NCBI GenBank assembly: GCA_010909165.1
Contig: VJWM01000151.1
Location: forward strand, 186,001-250,000
Source of the DNA: Anthoceros angustus
Lineage: Eukaryota; Streptophyta; Anthocerotopsida; Anthocerotales; Anthocerotaceae
Direction of reading: 5' to 3'
DNA length: 64,000 nt
This document shows positions 1 through 11,610 of this stretch, piece by piece. Numbering within the stretch: the stretch's first letter is position 1; every line of letters starts with the position of its first letter. The translations under genes were made by a program, and so were the position numbers. A model generated the notes under the pieces. That model saw nothing but the letters and a program-made list of their open reading frames with translations, was not told the DNA's origin and did no database searches.

Positions 1-1034
1 CTACTATCTATTGAAAGCGTATTAGAACAAGATGGGCACGATTTGAGTATTAAACATGTGAAAACTATCTTTTTGCTTGCTTTCTTACATATTAGATTGC
101 TTTGCAAATGCACAACAAAATAAGTAGTTTAAAATAGTGCTCTATCTTTCTATAATGTCCTAACACTAGATCTGAAGCAAGCTGATTGAAATCTCAAGAC
201 ATCAATGATCAATCCTCATCAATCAATTGTGTAACACTTGTGTGGTGTGACATGTGGTTAAAACTCATGACCATTGCCATCAAATCTTTTCACCATTTCG
301 ATTGATTAATTTCTAGGTAAATGCAATAATTAAATAGGTTTCAATTATAGTATTGAAAGACTCTAATTCCAAAACAAGTATAGGTTGATCTTTTGTAATC
401 ATCCATTCTTGGGTGAGTTGATGGAAATTCCCACATTGTGCTTTTACTTGCCTTCCCGCTTGGCGTGGAACTCTTCCGCCATTCTTTACCATCCATAGAT
501 TAGCCATGTGGCAACATTTTATGTTTTCCAATGCTTCAAGAAGCATATTGTAATTTCTATATGTTTTTATAAAGAATTTTTGCCTCTTTACATTATTATG
601 ACATATCAATAAAGAATTTTCCGCTCTCTAAGTAATACTTAAGCAAATTTCTAAATAAAGTCAAGAAAGCAAATCACCTATGTTTCTTTTTGGTTGAAAT
701 TTTCTATCCATTAGAAGCTATTTTATCAAGAAACAACATAAAAATGTCATGCACATCTACATATGCAATAATAAAAATGATCACTTTCCTCCTCATCAAC
801 AACTACATACCATTACGAAATATGGAAATGGTGTAGACCAATTACATTATAATTACATTATAATAAATATGTTCATAAGAATGAATGATGAATACTACTT
901 TCTAACTTTGAAAGACATAACTCTTCATAAGCTAACCTTTGAAAAGATATTGATAATCTATATACACACCACATATATCTAGGTAATATCGACCTAATGA
1001 GTCAACACCTATTATTAATAGTTTAGGTACTTGA
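1..1034. other. AT-rich flank with no complete gene
   Basis: Apart from the weak minus-strand fragment at 313-609, no convincing gene is visible. From about 660 the DNA aligns patchily with 7110-7550: both contain a run that starts tgatcactttcctcctcatc, then the string cctttgaaaagatattgata, and both lead into the segmental duplication that begins near 1035 and 7550. The similarity is diverged by substitutions, so this is probably the upstream part of an older paralogous F-box-like locus. The ORFs at 749-982 and 1040-1236 are short, have no recognisable domain and are not conserved between the copies. Confidence 0.5.
313..609 (-). pseudogene. Possible fragment of a diverged F-box-like paralogue
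   Basis: A 98-codon minus-strand frame contains ANLWMVKNGGR and a C-terminal QPILVLELESFNTIIE stretch. The VWMVK-type core resembles TFMVWMVKEGVRSFL in the broken F-box-like gene at 6572-7290, and the two lie in the same orientation relative to the duplicated block. No F-box motif, start context or intron boundary can be assigned. I infer a remnant of a tandem paralogue; it may equally be chance. Function is not recognised. Confidence 0.2.
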
Positions 1035-1768
1035 AATAAATGAAAGTAAAATCTTGCTTGGTAGGCCTCGTTGCATTCACACACAAATTAGCAATACTTT
1101 CATCATTCGCGGTACACTTGAAGATAACCTTGAGTTATTCATGGAGTGTGCAACGCAAAAGTTTGGGTCCCTTTGTCATTTTGATCCGATTCGGTTCATT
1201 TTGGTTCAATCTTTATTCAAAGTGATCGGTGAGTAAGTGAGTGTTTCTTCTTGAGCCATCCAGAAAGTTAGGGACAAGGGTAGGAATTTGGAAGTTTCTC
1301 AAGCCTAGATAGATGAGCGGGTAGGGTAGAATCTTGCCCCATAGACTATATGTGCAAAGGGAATTAGTGATTGATTTGGAACCCCTAGTTTAAGTAGCAT
1401 AAAATAGGAATGTATGTTTCGGAGCGTGCTTAAAGGCGGCCGCTTGGAAGTTCTGGGCACATAGTTGGAAGGAGCTAGGAGCTGCAAGGAGTGTCTTTGG
1501 AAGTAGCACGGGCTAATTGTAAGGCATGCAAGTTGGAAGAGGGCGGCGTTGTCGTGGGTGTGCGAGGCAAGAGCTCAACTTTTGGAGCTAAGGTGTGGAG
1601 AAGCCAAGATAGAGTCATCACGGAAGTTGGGATTTTGGGAGAAATTTGTGCCTTGTGAGCCGTGAGGCCATGAACTGGAGCTTGTGATTAGTGGAACTTA
1701 GGAGGTGATGACCTTGCAATGTGAGAAGTGGAGTCTGGTTGTGGGCTACGAAGGGTGTGAATTGTGAA

Positions 1769-3538
1769 GAAGGCAAGCCTTTGCCTTTTGCTCGCACAAC
1801 CAAGCTGGCGGAATTGACATGATTACGAGGTGTGGTCTGCAAATGCTAGGAGGGGCCTAGGTCTTGTTTGGCAAGCACGCTTATGTGAGCTTTGGGGATC
1901 CGGCAACATGGTGAAGGAATCGCGATGGGGATTCACTTGAGGAAGGCGAAATTTGTATTTGGGCTGCAAGCAAATGTGAAAGGGGCCATCGTGGTGGCCG
2001 CTCGAGAATTGGGCAGCGAGGTCAAGCAAGGGAGATTTGGCGGAGTTCACTAAGGAGAAATGTTGCTAAGGAGGTTGGTGAGGAGCTCGCTAGGGAACAG
2101 TACCATATATTCAAGGTGTGTGATGTGCTCGAGGGAGCTTGGGTGTGTTGGACATGAGCATGTAAGAACTCGAATTGAGATCCTTGGGGTAGGATGTTGT
2201 TCCCTACCCATGTTGAAGAGCATAGGGGCCATGCTCGGCTTGGAGGAACGTTCTCTTAGGGAGATGTGCCCTTAGGGAGATGTGGTCTCCCTATCCTTTG
2301 ACACGCATCAGCTCGATAAATTTCCATGTCCCTTTGCATAGTGGACCACCAAAAGCCGATCAAAATCTTCTTCGATCCACTTGCGAATAATGTCCCCGCC
2401 TCCTTAGTATGTAGAGGGCCTCCGCCACCGCAATTTGTTCGCCTCCAAACACCTTGAACTACTTTGTCTAGTCCTAGCTTATAGAGGATTCCTTTCCTCG
2501 ACAATATGGTGCGCCTTATGCACGAATCTGACTTTTCCTTCTCGTGATAATCCGGTTGGTATCCGTCCCTAGTTGCGCCCCATCTCGATGTGCGCCACGT
2601 GTCCTCCTCGATGATCCGATCATCAAATCTCATCTTCTATATACGGATAAGCGACATGTATATATAGCCCTCTGCGTGACATTCGAGAAATTGAACCCCC
2701 TCCCGCCCCGAATTCCAAGGAAGTTATCCTCCTTGGCTCATGAAATGCATGGCTCTATCTCATATCCTTTTTCTACCATGGTCTCGACAAGGAACTTTCT
2801 ACGAAACCCCAAAGGCCAAGGACTTCCTACCCGCTTGGATATTTATAGTGAAGTCCAAGGAACTTTGTTTCTCGGATGTCATAATAGACCCCTAATTCCC
2901 CTATATATGTATCAAATGGGTTTTCTAACATATCCTACTCTCGCCTCCTTTCTACCCGTTAACGCCTAAGTCTAGGACATCCTCCTGGGTTCTCTCAATT
3001 AACCAAGTCCGGACCACCTACGGACGTCCTACAGGACTTACCTACTATCTACCTTCCGCCTCGAAACTCGATTACGCTAGCTCGGACGCCTACAAATCCC
3101 CTACTTCCTACGAATTGTAGTCATCCTCCCTTCATCCATCTGCAAAAACTTCCCTACGGAACCCGCCTTGGTCCCCAAATTGTCTCGTGTTTTGCCAAAA
3201 CTTAGGCTAAACTTTTCCGTTCCACAAACTTTTAAAAGCTTGTTTGAAAAGTTTGACAAAGTGCTTCTTTGTCCTCTTGATGAGTAGAATCAAGTTATAT
3301 CTTTTACAGTTATGATGACCTTAAACAATTCCAATCACTTGGAGATACAAGTCACAATAACTTGTTCTGCAACTAATTTAAAAGAGAAGGCCAAAATTGC
3401 TCAAAATCATCTCACAAGAACTCTTCTATCTACTGTACAGATATATGCGTTAGGTCATGCTGTAAAAGATGCACAGACTTTGGTCAAGAGGATCATTGAA
3501 ACAAATTTTTTGCAATTGCAAGTAGACTTTAAATTGAT
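1769..3538. repeat. Tandem-unit copy 1 (gypsy integrase piece plus Alba 5' part)
   Basis: Single-copy version of the unit that is triplicated at 8283-13364. It runs from gaaggcaagcctttgcc to the middle of the Alba reading frame (actttaaattgat). Ends in the tandem array are joined at an AATTG-type microhomology: gaattgtgaagaagg at the left end and taaattgattcc at the right end. Confidence 0.85.
2050..2633 (-). pseudogene. Degraded Ty3/gypsy integrase N-terminal fragment
   Basis: Minus-strand translation shows, in order, an RT-connection-like run with LSRKGILYKLGLDKVV, then a zinc-finger region in which WWSTMQRDMEIYRADACQRI aligns with the conserved gypsy WWP(T/S)M..D...Y...C..CQR.G pattern, followed by GRPHLPKG. 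This is the HHCC zinc-binding end of a retroviral-type integrase, which binds DNA ends during integration. Frames shift several times, the first Cys of the CxxC pair is not visible in this copy, and no catalytic DDE core follows. Homologous fragments are at 8551-9157, 10345-10750 and 12021-12489. Non-functional remnant; host flanks have been duplicated with it. Confidence 0.7.
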
Positions 3539-4640
3539 TCCTTTCACGACGAAATCGTCCTACAATTAAAAAGTAACCACTATATATTGGGAAGTCCTTC
3601 AAAATGTCGCTATATTTTCAAACTAGATCCCTTGTGGAGCAACAAAATTAGTGCCATACTTCCAAAACATCTTGGAATTGAGTGTGGCGACTTCCTTGTT
3701 GACGAAGACATTCTTAGTACAAAAGACAATTATGAGGAATTTTTCTAAGTGATGAAGAAGAAGAAGAAGATTATGTAGAAGAAGAAGAAGAAGAAGATTA
3801 TGTAGAAGAAGAAGAAGAAGAAGATTATGTAGAAGAAGAAGAAGAAGATTATGTAGAAGAAGAAGAAGAAGAAGAAGAAGAAGAAGAAGATTAAGAAGAA
3901 GAAGAAGATTATGTAGAAGAAGAAGAAGATTATGTAGAAAATGAGGAAGAGGAAAATGAGTATGAGCATAATAGTTCAATGACAAAGAAAGCAAATATGA
4001 GCAAGACATTCATCTTGATGTGGAAGACATGAAAAAATCGTCCAGGTCCAAGGTATGAAGAAATTGAATGTAGCAACTCCTTCACTAATGACGAAGATAT
4101 TCTTGGTGAGGATGAAGATGATGATGAGGGAATATTTCTAAGCGAGAGGAAGAAGATTATGCAAAAATATTTTTGCTGAAGAGGGAATAACTATAAGGAA
4201 AATGATGAAGAAAAGAATATAAAGAAGATGAAGAAGGAAACTACTACAAGGAAAATGAAGAAGAAATCGATTATAACGACAAGCATATTTTTAGTGAAGA
4301 ACACTAATATGAGCAATACATTTTACTCAAGACGAATATGAGGAGGACATTTCTACTCAAGAGGTAAACCAATATGCCGAGGACATTTCTACGCATCTTC
4401 GTCTAGGTACATTTTTATGAAGAAAAAATGAATATGAGAACGAAGAATTTCTCTTAGAAGAAGTAAACCAATATGAGGAGAACTTAGATATTTTTATAGA
4501 GCAAGAAAATGAATATGAGAAAGATATTTTTATTGAAGAGGAAAACAAATATGAAGAAGACGTCCTTAAGACATTCACTCAAGACATTCTTACTCCACAA
4601 GAAGATGAATATGAGGAACTATGGAATGCCATTTGCAACA
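3229..4640 (+). pseudogene. Alba-like domain plus acidic-repeat protein, degraded copy 1
   Basis: The frame opens at 3312 (MMTLNNSNHLEIQVT) and runs through an Alba-like domain (IQIYALGHAVKDAQTLVKR) to 3569, where indels break it in the stretch corresponding to TRNRPTIKKVTCTIYWG of the better copy at 39758. The acidic tail then continues in pieces: a (GAA)n-encoded Glu/DYVEE tract at 3748-3958 with an in-frame TAA near 3893, and Tyr/Glu repeats to about 4640. Alba-superfamily proteins are small basic nucleic-acid binders; here the domain is fused to an acidic tail. Probably a pseudogene, unless the indels are consensus errors. Confidence 0.6.
3748..3958 (+). repeat. (GAA)n / GATTATGTA-interrupted microsatellite
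   Basis: Runs of GAA broken by gattatgtagaa, encoding Glu runs separated by Asp-Tyr-Val when read in the Alba/acidic frame. The homologous tract at 13583-13800 has a different copy number. The equivalent place in the better-preserved gene (40206-40290) is not expanded (EEEEEEYVKNIF), so the microsatellite grew in this duplicated lineage. Confidence 0.9.
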
Positions 4641-5060
4641 CGCCATATCTTTTTCACGTGAGGCGTAAGTGGCGTGCTTCTCCATGCGGTCAAGCAAGGT
4701 CAATTAGGGCTCATCTCATCATGTACCTCGTCCGTGGTGATCAAGTCTCTGAAACTAAGTGTGACAACATGAAGTGCACTCTTCATTTTTTCGCTTTCAA
4801 ATGTATGGCACATTGGTGAGGACTTTGATAAATTTTATCAAGTCTGCGCTCAAGCCTTTCACGGTCACATACATGGTGTGGGGCTTCCTAGCTCTTGGAC
4901 TTCACAGCTTTCTTTCCACAACATGTGTCCATTGCTCTCCAGGCTCGAGGCATCCTTAGGACAATGATAATAGGTGATCATGGTGACACCTCGATTGGTC
5001 CAGTGATCCTGTGGCACACCGTTTTCATCGTGAATCGAGCCACCAAAGCGTGCTCACATC
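4640..5060 (+). pseudogene. Retroelement-like C-terminal ORF remnant, copy 1
   Basis: After the acidic tail ends (EELWNAICNTPYLF), broken frames read SPCGQARSIRAHL, then MYGTLVRTL for a helical stretch, and finally FTAFFPQHVSIALQ with ARGILRT. Together these resemble the end of some eukaryotic retroelement ORF2-type proteins, where a xPLAxxxYG helix and an xxSxALQRAxARAI run follow a nuclease-like segment. The assignment rests on pattern memory only and is weak. Better copies of the same piece lie at 14500-15340 and 41150-41980. Confidence 0.3.
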
Positions 5061-5658
5061 CTCTAAAACCTACTTAGTCATGATATTGCGGGAGCCATAG
5101 ATTTTAGATTGAGCTTAGTTGCTTCCACTCGGACCCTTGAGGTCCCTAGCTAGTGTTAGCCTTTGAAAGGTAGATGGGCTTACCCCATCTCTTCTCCTTT
5201 AATAAAAGCCCTTTTATTTTCTTCTCCATGCGGCATGTATTATTTGTTACTTGCAAATATATTTTACTATATATATCAAATTTTATATTTTTGTATTTAA
5301 CTATTTAAGTTATAAAAATATAAAATACAAAGTATCGATACTCACCTATAGGTGTGGGCCTTGTAGCGTGTCTTCGACAATTAGGTGCTATGTACCAAGG
5401 GAAGAAGCTTCATACATGATGCCCATGTCTATGGCGTGAAGGATGTGGTGGACATGTGGTGATTGTAGGATATGGTCGTGAGGAAAGGTAAAGGCCCTAG
5501 ATCATCATGCAGCTAGGCAGCGGGCATCACTCCAATAGGACGTACATTGTCTGACCTCTTTAGATCAAGCGTTTGCCATGATGCGATTAGCTTCATGTAT
5601 AAATTTGCAAATTTAAAGGAGCTTGGGCGAGGATCGCTTGTTGGCAACTTTTGGTGCT
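5061..5658. other. AT-rich 3' flank of the Alba module
   Basis: Contains a conserved block (ctttaataaaagcccttttattt near 5200, a likely polyadenylation region), an A/T-rich stretch, and a short reading frame with CGGH/VVIxGYG-type residues (5420-5560) that is better preserved at 42349-42567. The right end is the intact target site that received the LTR element in copy 2. Confidence 0.5.
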
Positions 5659-6571
5659 AGATATGAGTGCGAAATGAGGGACTTGCACGATGCAAGCTCA
5701 TGCCATCCCGAGGTCGCTCCATTCGTGAGCTCCACTCATATAGAGCAAGCACCTCAGCTGGCCAGCCCTTGTTGCCGGTGGGCATAGGCTATGCCATATC
5801 ACCACACTCTTTGTGTTCATGCTGAAAACGTGGCGTGCCTCAAAGTTTGAGTTCACCACATTTTGCATACCCCTACCCATACCAATAATCTCCATGTCAT
5901 CATATCATTTGTGCCATGCTATGAGAAACCTAACCGGCAAAATGACACGTAAGAACCTAATTTGACGTGCATTTTTAGTTGTCCATATTTTACCGCCACT
6001 CCGACTATGTTCCTACCTTGCACTCAAACTTTGTTCACTTTGTTGAGGCACTTTAGTTTTCATGCGTCGAAAAGGAAATAAAATAGTATTATATTATTTT
6101 TTATTTCTACAATTATTCAGCTATGGAATTCGAGCGTGAATCAATGTATGTAAAATTTAAAGTAAAAAAAAGGTAAAGATACATTCGTGAAAATCTGGAC
6201 AAAAATAGAGAGAACGTGGAGACTTTATAAATATGCAAGAGATAGGAAGTCCCCATCTACACCGGGTGATGGAACAACTCTCTGGGACCTCGGGCCAAAG
6301 GGACTAGCCCCCGTTGTCAACCTCGATTTAAGGGGACAAATAAGCAATGAAAGATACAACAAGATATAATTTCTTTCAGATTACATTGTCCGTGGACTAA
6401 AAAGATTTCTTTTCAAGAATCGCTATTTGATTTATCTATGTTGTAAGAATCGGTTTTGTATCTAAATTCTAGTATACTTATTTAGACTTTTGTCAAGTAG
6501 ATCATTTCTAGATGATGAACAAACATGAAAAATTTTGAACACCCCAAAATGGAAGTTGGTCCTTCTAGGCT
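5659..6571. other. Non-coding flank between the repeat module and the F-box-like gene
   Basis: Same sequence as 33046-33998 (A/T-rich, with a run of A near 6165 that is longer in the other copy). No gene is visible. Short ORFs on both strands are not conserved between the copies. Confidence 0.5.
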
Positions 6572-7290
6572 TCATGTCCTCATGGGGTTGACAATTTCAT
6601 CTTGAAACACAATTCTCCATCCATTGTAATTATATGCAGATAAGGTAATGTACACAACTCCTATCATCTTTTTGTCTTTTCGATTTCTTAACTGTACAAA
6701 AATGTAAATATATAAAGTCGCCAATTCCAAACACTTCCATTGACTAGGTGGAACAACGTGCAAATAGGCTTTGTATTGCAAAGTCCTCGTGATTAAACTT
6801 TCCCACTTGAGCGCTTGTTGGTTACGCTTGTAGATGGCGATAGAAAACTTCTTACCCCTTCTTTTACCATCCATACCATAAAAGTGTCCATTGTGGGCAA
6901 CAAATCCAATTTCCGTACTTCACCATATGGATGTAAATTTAAAGGCTCAAGAGGGTTTCCACTCATAAAGGTTTGCGGACTTGTAATTATCTCATTATCA
7001 AATGACAGCTCAAATAATACATCATAATTGTCGTCTACAACATGTGCAATCAAAGTAATATTAACTCGAATCTCGATAGCACAGCACTTACGATTACGAT
7101 GAACATGTCACCTATGTTTCTTTTTGGTTGAATTCTTGAACCGTCCATTGACCTATGGCTAAAGAATATACATATAAATGAAACATGTCACGTGAATCAT
7201 CGTCCAGCTCATGCGCTAGAAATAATAAAAATGATCACTTTCCTCCTCATCAACAACTAGCACTAGCTTCTCGAGTGGTGGAAGCCGGTC
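6572..7290 (-). pseudogene. Broken F-box-like (F-box-associated region) gene
   Basis: Minus-strand pieces read, from the 5' side: LPPLEKLVLVVDEEESDHF, an A-rich frameshift, QWTVQEFNQK-like text, then an 86-codon frame beginning MIAHVVDDNYDVLFELSFD and passing GNPLEPLNLHPYGEVRKL and TFMVWMVKEGVRSFL, and finally a frame ending GWRIVFQDEIVNPMRT. The VVDEE..HF..F pattern followed by a QW-containing strand is typical of the substrate-binding half of plant F-box/kelch-type proteins, which recruit targets to SCF ubiquitin ligases. No F-box itself is visible upstream. At least three frame breaks make this a pseudogene or a poorly resolved gene. Part of it recurs, inverted, at 34322-34745. Confidence 0.45.
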
Positions 7291-8282
7291 CCAAATATCC
7301 GAATCTAAATCTAAATGCGAATATGAATTTCATCCATATATAAGGTGTCGACATACTAGTTCAACTTTGAAATCGTATCCCATATCACTTCTCGCCTAAC
7401 CTTTGAAAAGATATTGATAATACAAATCCGCATCACCCAACTATTTGGATCCTTCGATGATTTTGTTTCCTTCATAATGTATTTACGACCATGCGACAAC
7501 GCTGCAAATATCCATCATTGTTGTCCATTAACTAGTTTAGGTACTCGGTGGAAATAAATGAAAGTAAAATCTTGCTTGGTAGGCCTCGTTGCATTGCGGC
7601 ACACAAATTAGCAATACTTTCATCATTCGCGGTACACTTGAAGATAACCTTGAGTTATTCATGGAGTGACGCAAAAGTTTGGGTCCCTTTGTCATTTTGA
7701 TCCGATTCGGTTCATTTTGGTTCAATCTTTATTCAAAGTGATCGGTGGTAATGTGAGTGTTTCTTCTTGAGCCATCCAGAAAGTTAGGGACAAGGGTAGG
7801 AATTTGGAAGTTTCTCAAGCCTAGATAGATGAGCGGGTAGGGTAGAATCTTGCCCCATAGACTATATGTGCAAAGGGAATTAGTGATTGATTTGGAACCC
7901 TAGTTTAAGTAGCGATAAAATAGGAATGTATGTTTGGTGAGTGCTTAAAGGGGCTTGGAAGTTCTTGGGCACATAGTTGGAAGGAGCTAGGAGCTGCAAG
8001 GTGTGTCTTTGGAAGTAGCAGCTAATTGTAAGGCATGCAAGTTGGAAGAGGCGCGTTGTCGTGGGTGTGTGAGGCAAGAGCTCAACTTTTGGAGCTAAGG
8101 TGTGGAGAAGCCAAGATAGAGTCTTTATCACGGAAGTTGGGATTTTGGGAGAAATTTGTGCCTTGTGAGCTAAGCTGTGAGGCCATGAACTGGAGCTTGT
8201 GATTAGTGGAACTTAGGAGGTGATGACCTTGCAATGTGAGAAGTGGAGTCTTGGTTGTGGGCTACGAAGGGTGTGAATTGTG
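7291..8282. other. Flank holding the left end of duplication copy 2
   Basis: 7291-7549 is AT-rich and only distantly similar to 800-1030. From 7550 it repeats 1035-1768. No supportable gene: the minus-strand ORFs at 7537-7725 and 7880-8131 are the same non-conserved frames seen at the homologous positions of copy 1, with different ends. Confidence 0.5.
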
Positions 8283-8550
8283 AAGAAGGCAAGCCTTTGC
8301 CTTTTTGCTTGCACAACCAAGCTGGTGGAATTGACATGATTACGAGGTGTGGTGCTGCAAATGCTAGGAGGAGGCCTAGGTCTTGTTTGGCAAGCACAGT
8401 TATGAGCTGAGCTTTGGGGATCTGGGCTGCAACATGGTGAAGGAATCGCAATGGGGATTCACTTGAGGAAGGCGAAATTTGTATTTGGGCTGCAAGCAAA
8501 TGTGAAAGGGGGCCATCGTGGTGGCCGCTCACGAGAATTGGGCAGCGAGG

Positions 8551-9157
8551 TCAATCAAGGGAGATTTGGCGGAGTTCACTAAGGAGAAATGTTGCTAAGG
8601 AGGTTGGTGAGGAGCTCGCTAGGGAACGCAGTACCATATATTCAAGGTGTGTGATGTGCTCGAGGGAGCTTGGGTGTGTTGGACATGAGCATGTAAGAAC
8701 TCCGAATTCAGATCCTTGGGGTAGGATGTTGTTCATGTTGAAGAGCATAGGGGCCATGCTCGGCTTGGAGGAACGTTCTCTTAGGAGATGTGCCCTTAGG
8801 GAGATGTGGTCTCCCTATCCTTTGACACGCATCACACTCGATAAATTTCCATGTCCCTTTGCATAGTGGACCACCAAAAGCTGCGGTCAAAATCTTCTTC
8901 GATCACTTGTGCAATAATGTCCCCGCCTCCTTAGTATGTAGAGGGCCTCCGCCACCACTGCAATTTGTTCGCCTCCAAACACCTTGAACTACTTTGTCTA
9001 GTCCTAGCTTATAGAGGATTCCTTTCCTCGACAATATGGTCGCCTTATGCACGAATCTGACTTTTCCTTCTCGTGATAATCCGGTTGGTATCCGGTCCCT
9101 AGTTGCGCCCCATCTCGATGTGCGCCACGTGTCCTCCTCGATGATCCCGATCATCAA
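8551..9157 (-). pseudogene. Degraded gypsy integrase fragment, unit 2
   Basis: Same as 2050-2633: ILSRKGILYKLGLDKVVQGV, a Gly-rich stretch, then in another frame TWKFIECDACQRIGRPHLPKG. This copy keeps the C-x2-C pair (CDAC) of the zinc finger. Frameshifts separate the segments and no catalytic core follows. Remnant inside the tandem unit. Confidence 0.65.
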
Positions 9158-9847
9158 ATCTCATCTTCTATATACGATATAAGCGACATGTATATATAGC
9201 CCTCTGCGTGACATTCGAGAAATTGAACCCCCTCCCCTCCGCCCCAATTCCAAGGAAGTTATCCTCCTTGGCTCATGAAATGCATGGCTCTATCTCATAT
9301 CCTTTTTCTACCATGGTCTCGACAAGGAACTTTCTACCGAAACCCCAAAGGCCAAGGACTTCCTACACTTGGATATTTATAGTCAAGTCCAAGGAACTTT
9401 GTTTCTCGGATGTCATAATAGACCCCTAATTCCCCTATATATGCGTATCAAATGGGTTTTCTAACATATCCTACTCTCGCCTCCTTTCTACCGTTAGCGC
9501 TAAGTCTAGGACATCCCTGAGTTCTCTCAATTAACCAAGTCCCGGACCACCTACGGACGTCCTGAGCGACTTACCTACTATCTACCTTCGTCTCTCAAAC
9601 TCGATTACGCTGGCTCGGGCCTACAAATCCCCTACTTCCTACAGATTGTAGTCATCCTCCCTTCATCCATCGCAAAAACTTCCCTACGAACCTTCCTTGG
9701 TCCCCAAATTGTCTCGTGTTTTGCCAAAACTTAGCTGACCAAACTTTTCCGTTCCACAAACTTTTAAAAGCTTGTTTGAAAAGTTTGACAAAGTGCTTCT
9801 TTGTCCTCTTGATAAACCGTAGAATCAAGTTATATCTTTTCGATTAT

Positions 9848-10065
9848 GATGACCTTAAACAATTCCAATCACTTGGAGATACAAGTCACAAGAACTTGTT
9901 CGCAACTAATTTAAAAGAGAAGGCCAAAATTGCTCAAAATCATCTCACAAGATCTCTTCTATCTATACGGATATGCGTTAGGTCATCTTTGTAAAGATGC
10001 ACGGACTTTGGTCAAGAGGATCATTGAAACAAATTTTTGCAATTGCAAGTAGACTTTAAATTGAT
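9848..10065 (+). pseudogene. Truncated Alba-like 5' fragment at a tandem junction
   Basis: The frame begins near DDLKQFQSLGDTS (frameshifted relative to DLEIQVT of the full gene), continues with ATNLKEKAKIAQNHL, and is cut off at the tandem junction within the domain. It has lost the beta-strand end of the domain and the whole acidic tail, so it cannot be functional. Confidence 0.65.
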
Positions 10066-10344
10066 GAAGGCAAGCCTTTGCCTTTTGCTCGCACAACCAA
10101 GCTGGCGGAATTGACATGATTACGAGGTGTGGTCTGCAAATGCTAGGAGGGGCCTAGGTCTTGTTTGGCAACTAGGTTAGTGAGCTTTGGGGATCCGGGC
10201 TGCAACATGGTGAAGGAATCGCGATGGGGATTCACTTGAGGAAGGCGAGTATTTGGGCTGCAAGCAAATGTGAAAGGGGCCATCGTGGTGGCGCTGAGAA
10301 TTGGGCAGCGAGGTCAATCAAGGAGATTTGGCGGAGGAGTTCAC

Positions 10345-10750
10345 TAAGGAGAAATGTTGCTAAGGAGGTTGGTGAGGAGCTCGCTAGAGAGTACCATATA
10401 TTCAAGGTGTGTGATGTGCTCGAGGGAGCTTGGGTGTGTTGGACATGAGCAGAACTCTATTAAGCATCCTTGGGGTAGGATGTTGTTCCCTACCCATGTT
10501 GAAGAGCATAGGGGCCATGCTCGGCTTGGAGGAACGTTCTCTTAGGGAGATGTGCCCTTAGGGAGATGTGGTCTCCCTATCCTTTTCTTCACATGATATG
10601 GTCTTGCCTTAGTGGACACGAATACTTTTCCTTCTCGTGATAATCCGGTTGGTATCCGGTCCCTAGTTGCGCCCCATCTCGATGTGCGCCACGTGTCCTC
10701 CTCGATGATCCCGATCATCAAATCTCATCTTCTATATACAATTATAAGCG
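10345..10750 (-). pseudogene. Internally deleted integrase fragment, unit 3
   Basis: The middle tandem unit keeps the sequence on both sides of the zinc-finger region (10345-10580 and 10625-10750), but the segment encoding CDACQR is missing and replaced by about 40 bp at 10583-10624. It therefore records a deletion that the neighbouring units do not share. Confidence 0.5.
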
Positions 10751-11397
10751 GGTATATATATAGCCCTCTGCGTGACATTGAAATTGAACCCCCTTCCCGC
10801 CCCAATTCCAAGGAAGTTATCCTCCTTGGCTCATAAATGCATGGCTCTATCTCATATCCTTTCTACCATGGTCTCGACAAGGAACTTTCTACCGAAACCC
10901 CAAAGGCCAAGGACTTCCTACCGCTTGGATATTTATAGTGAAGTCCAAGGAACTTTGTTTCTCGGATGTCATAATAGACCCTAATTCCCCTATATATGTA
11001 TCAAATGGGTTTTCTAACATATCCTACTCGCCTCCTTTCTACCGTTAACTAAGTCTAGGACATCCTCATGTTCTCTCAATTAACCAAGTCCCGGACCACC
11101 TACGGACGTCCTGAGCGACTTACCTACTATCTACCTTGCGTCTCGAAACTCGATTACGCTGGCTCGGACGCCTACAAATCCCCTACTTCCTACGAATTGT
11201 AGTCATCCTCCCTTCATCCATCGCAAAAACTTCCCTACTAGAACCTTGCTTGGTCCCCAAATTGTCTCGTGTTTTGCCAAAACTTAGACCAAACTTTTCC
11301 GTTCCACAAACTTTTAAAAGCTTGTTTGAAAAGTTTGACAAAGTGCTTCTTTGTCCTCTTGATAAACCGTAGAATCAAGTTATATCTTTTACGCTTA

Positions 11398-11610
11398 TGA
11401 TGACCTTAAACAATTCCAATCACTTGGAGATACAAGTCACAAGAACTTGTTCGCAACTAATTTAAAGAGAAGGCCAAAATTGCTCAAAATCATCTCACAA
11501 GATCTCTTCTATCTATGATATGCGTTAGGTCATCTTGTAAAAGATGCAGACTTTGGTCAAGAGGATCATTGAAACAAATTTTTGCAATTGCAAGTAGACT
11601 TTAAATTGAT
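11398..11610 (+). pseudogene. Truncated Alba-like 5' fragment, second tandem junction
   Basis: Matches 9848-10065 and ends at the same cut point (actttaaattgat) before the next unit begins. No acidic tail. Small indels near 11465 and 11515 shift the frame. Confidence 0.6.

Larger units (their letters stand above)
1035..6882. repeat. Segmental duplication, copy 1 (about 5.8 kb)
   Basis: The block starting aaatgaaagtaaaatcttgc (near 1038) recurs at 7556, and the order of content is the same through 6882. Both copies carry minus-strand integrase debris, a plus-strand Alba/acidic gene, a retroelement-like 3' piece, and a minus-strand F-box-like C-terminal part. Copy 2 continues across the nested LTR element to 34320. 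Copies differ by many short insertions and deletions and fewer substitutions. This copy holds one tandem unit; copy 2 holds three. It is the uninterrupted reference for the empty retrotransposon insertion site (ggtgctagatatgagtg near 5653). Confidence 0.9.

Noticed and set aside
749-982. 77-codon plus-strand ORF
   Set aside because: AT-rich, no features, and the homologous region at 7240-7480 is not open.
1305-1842. Minus-strand ORFs between the F-box-like remnant and the integrase piece
   Set aside because: Ends and frames differ between duplication copies; may be decayed element sequence, but nothing recognisable.
3745-3969. Minus-strand poly-Phe/Ile ORF
   Set aside because: Reverse complement of the GAA microsatellite; homopolymer-like translation with no other feature. 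Same for 13601-13828 and 37241-37438.
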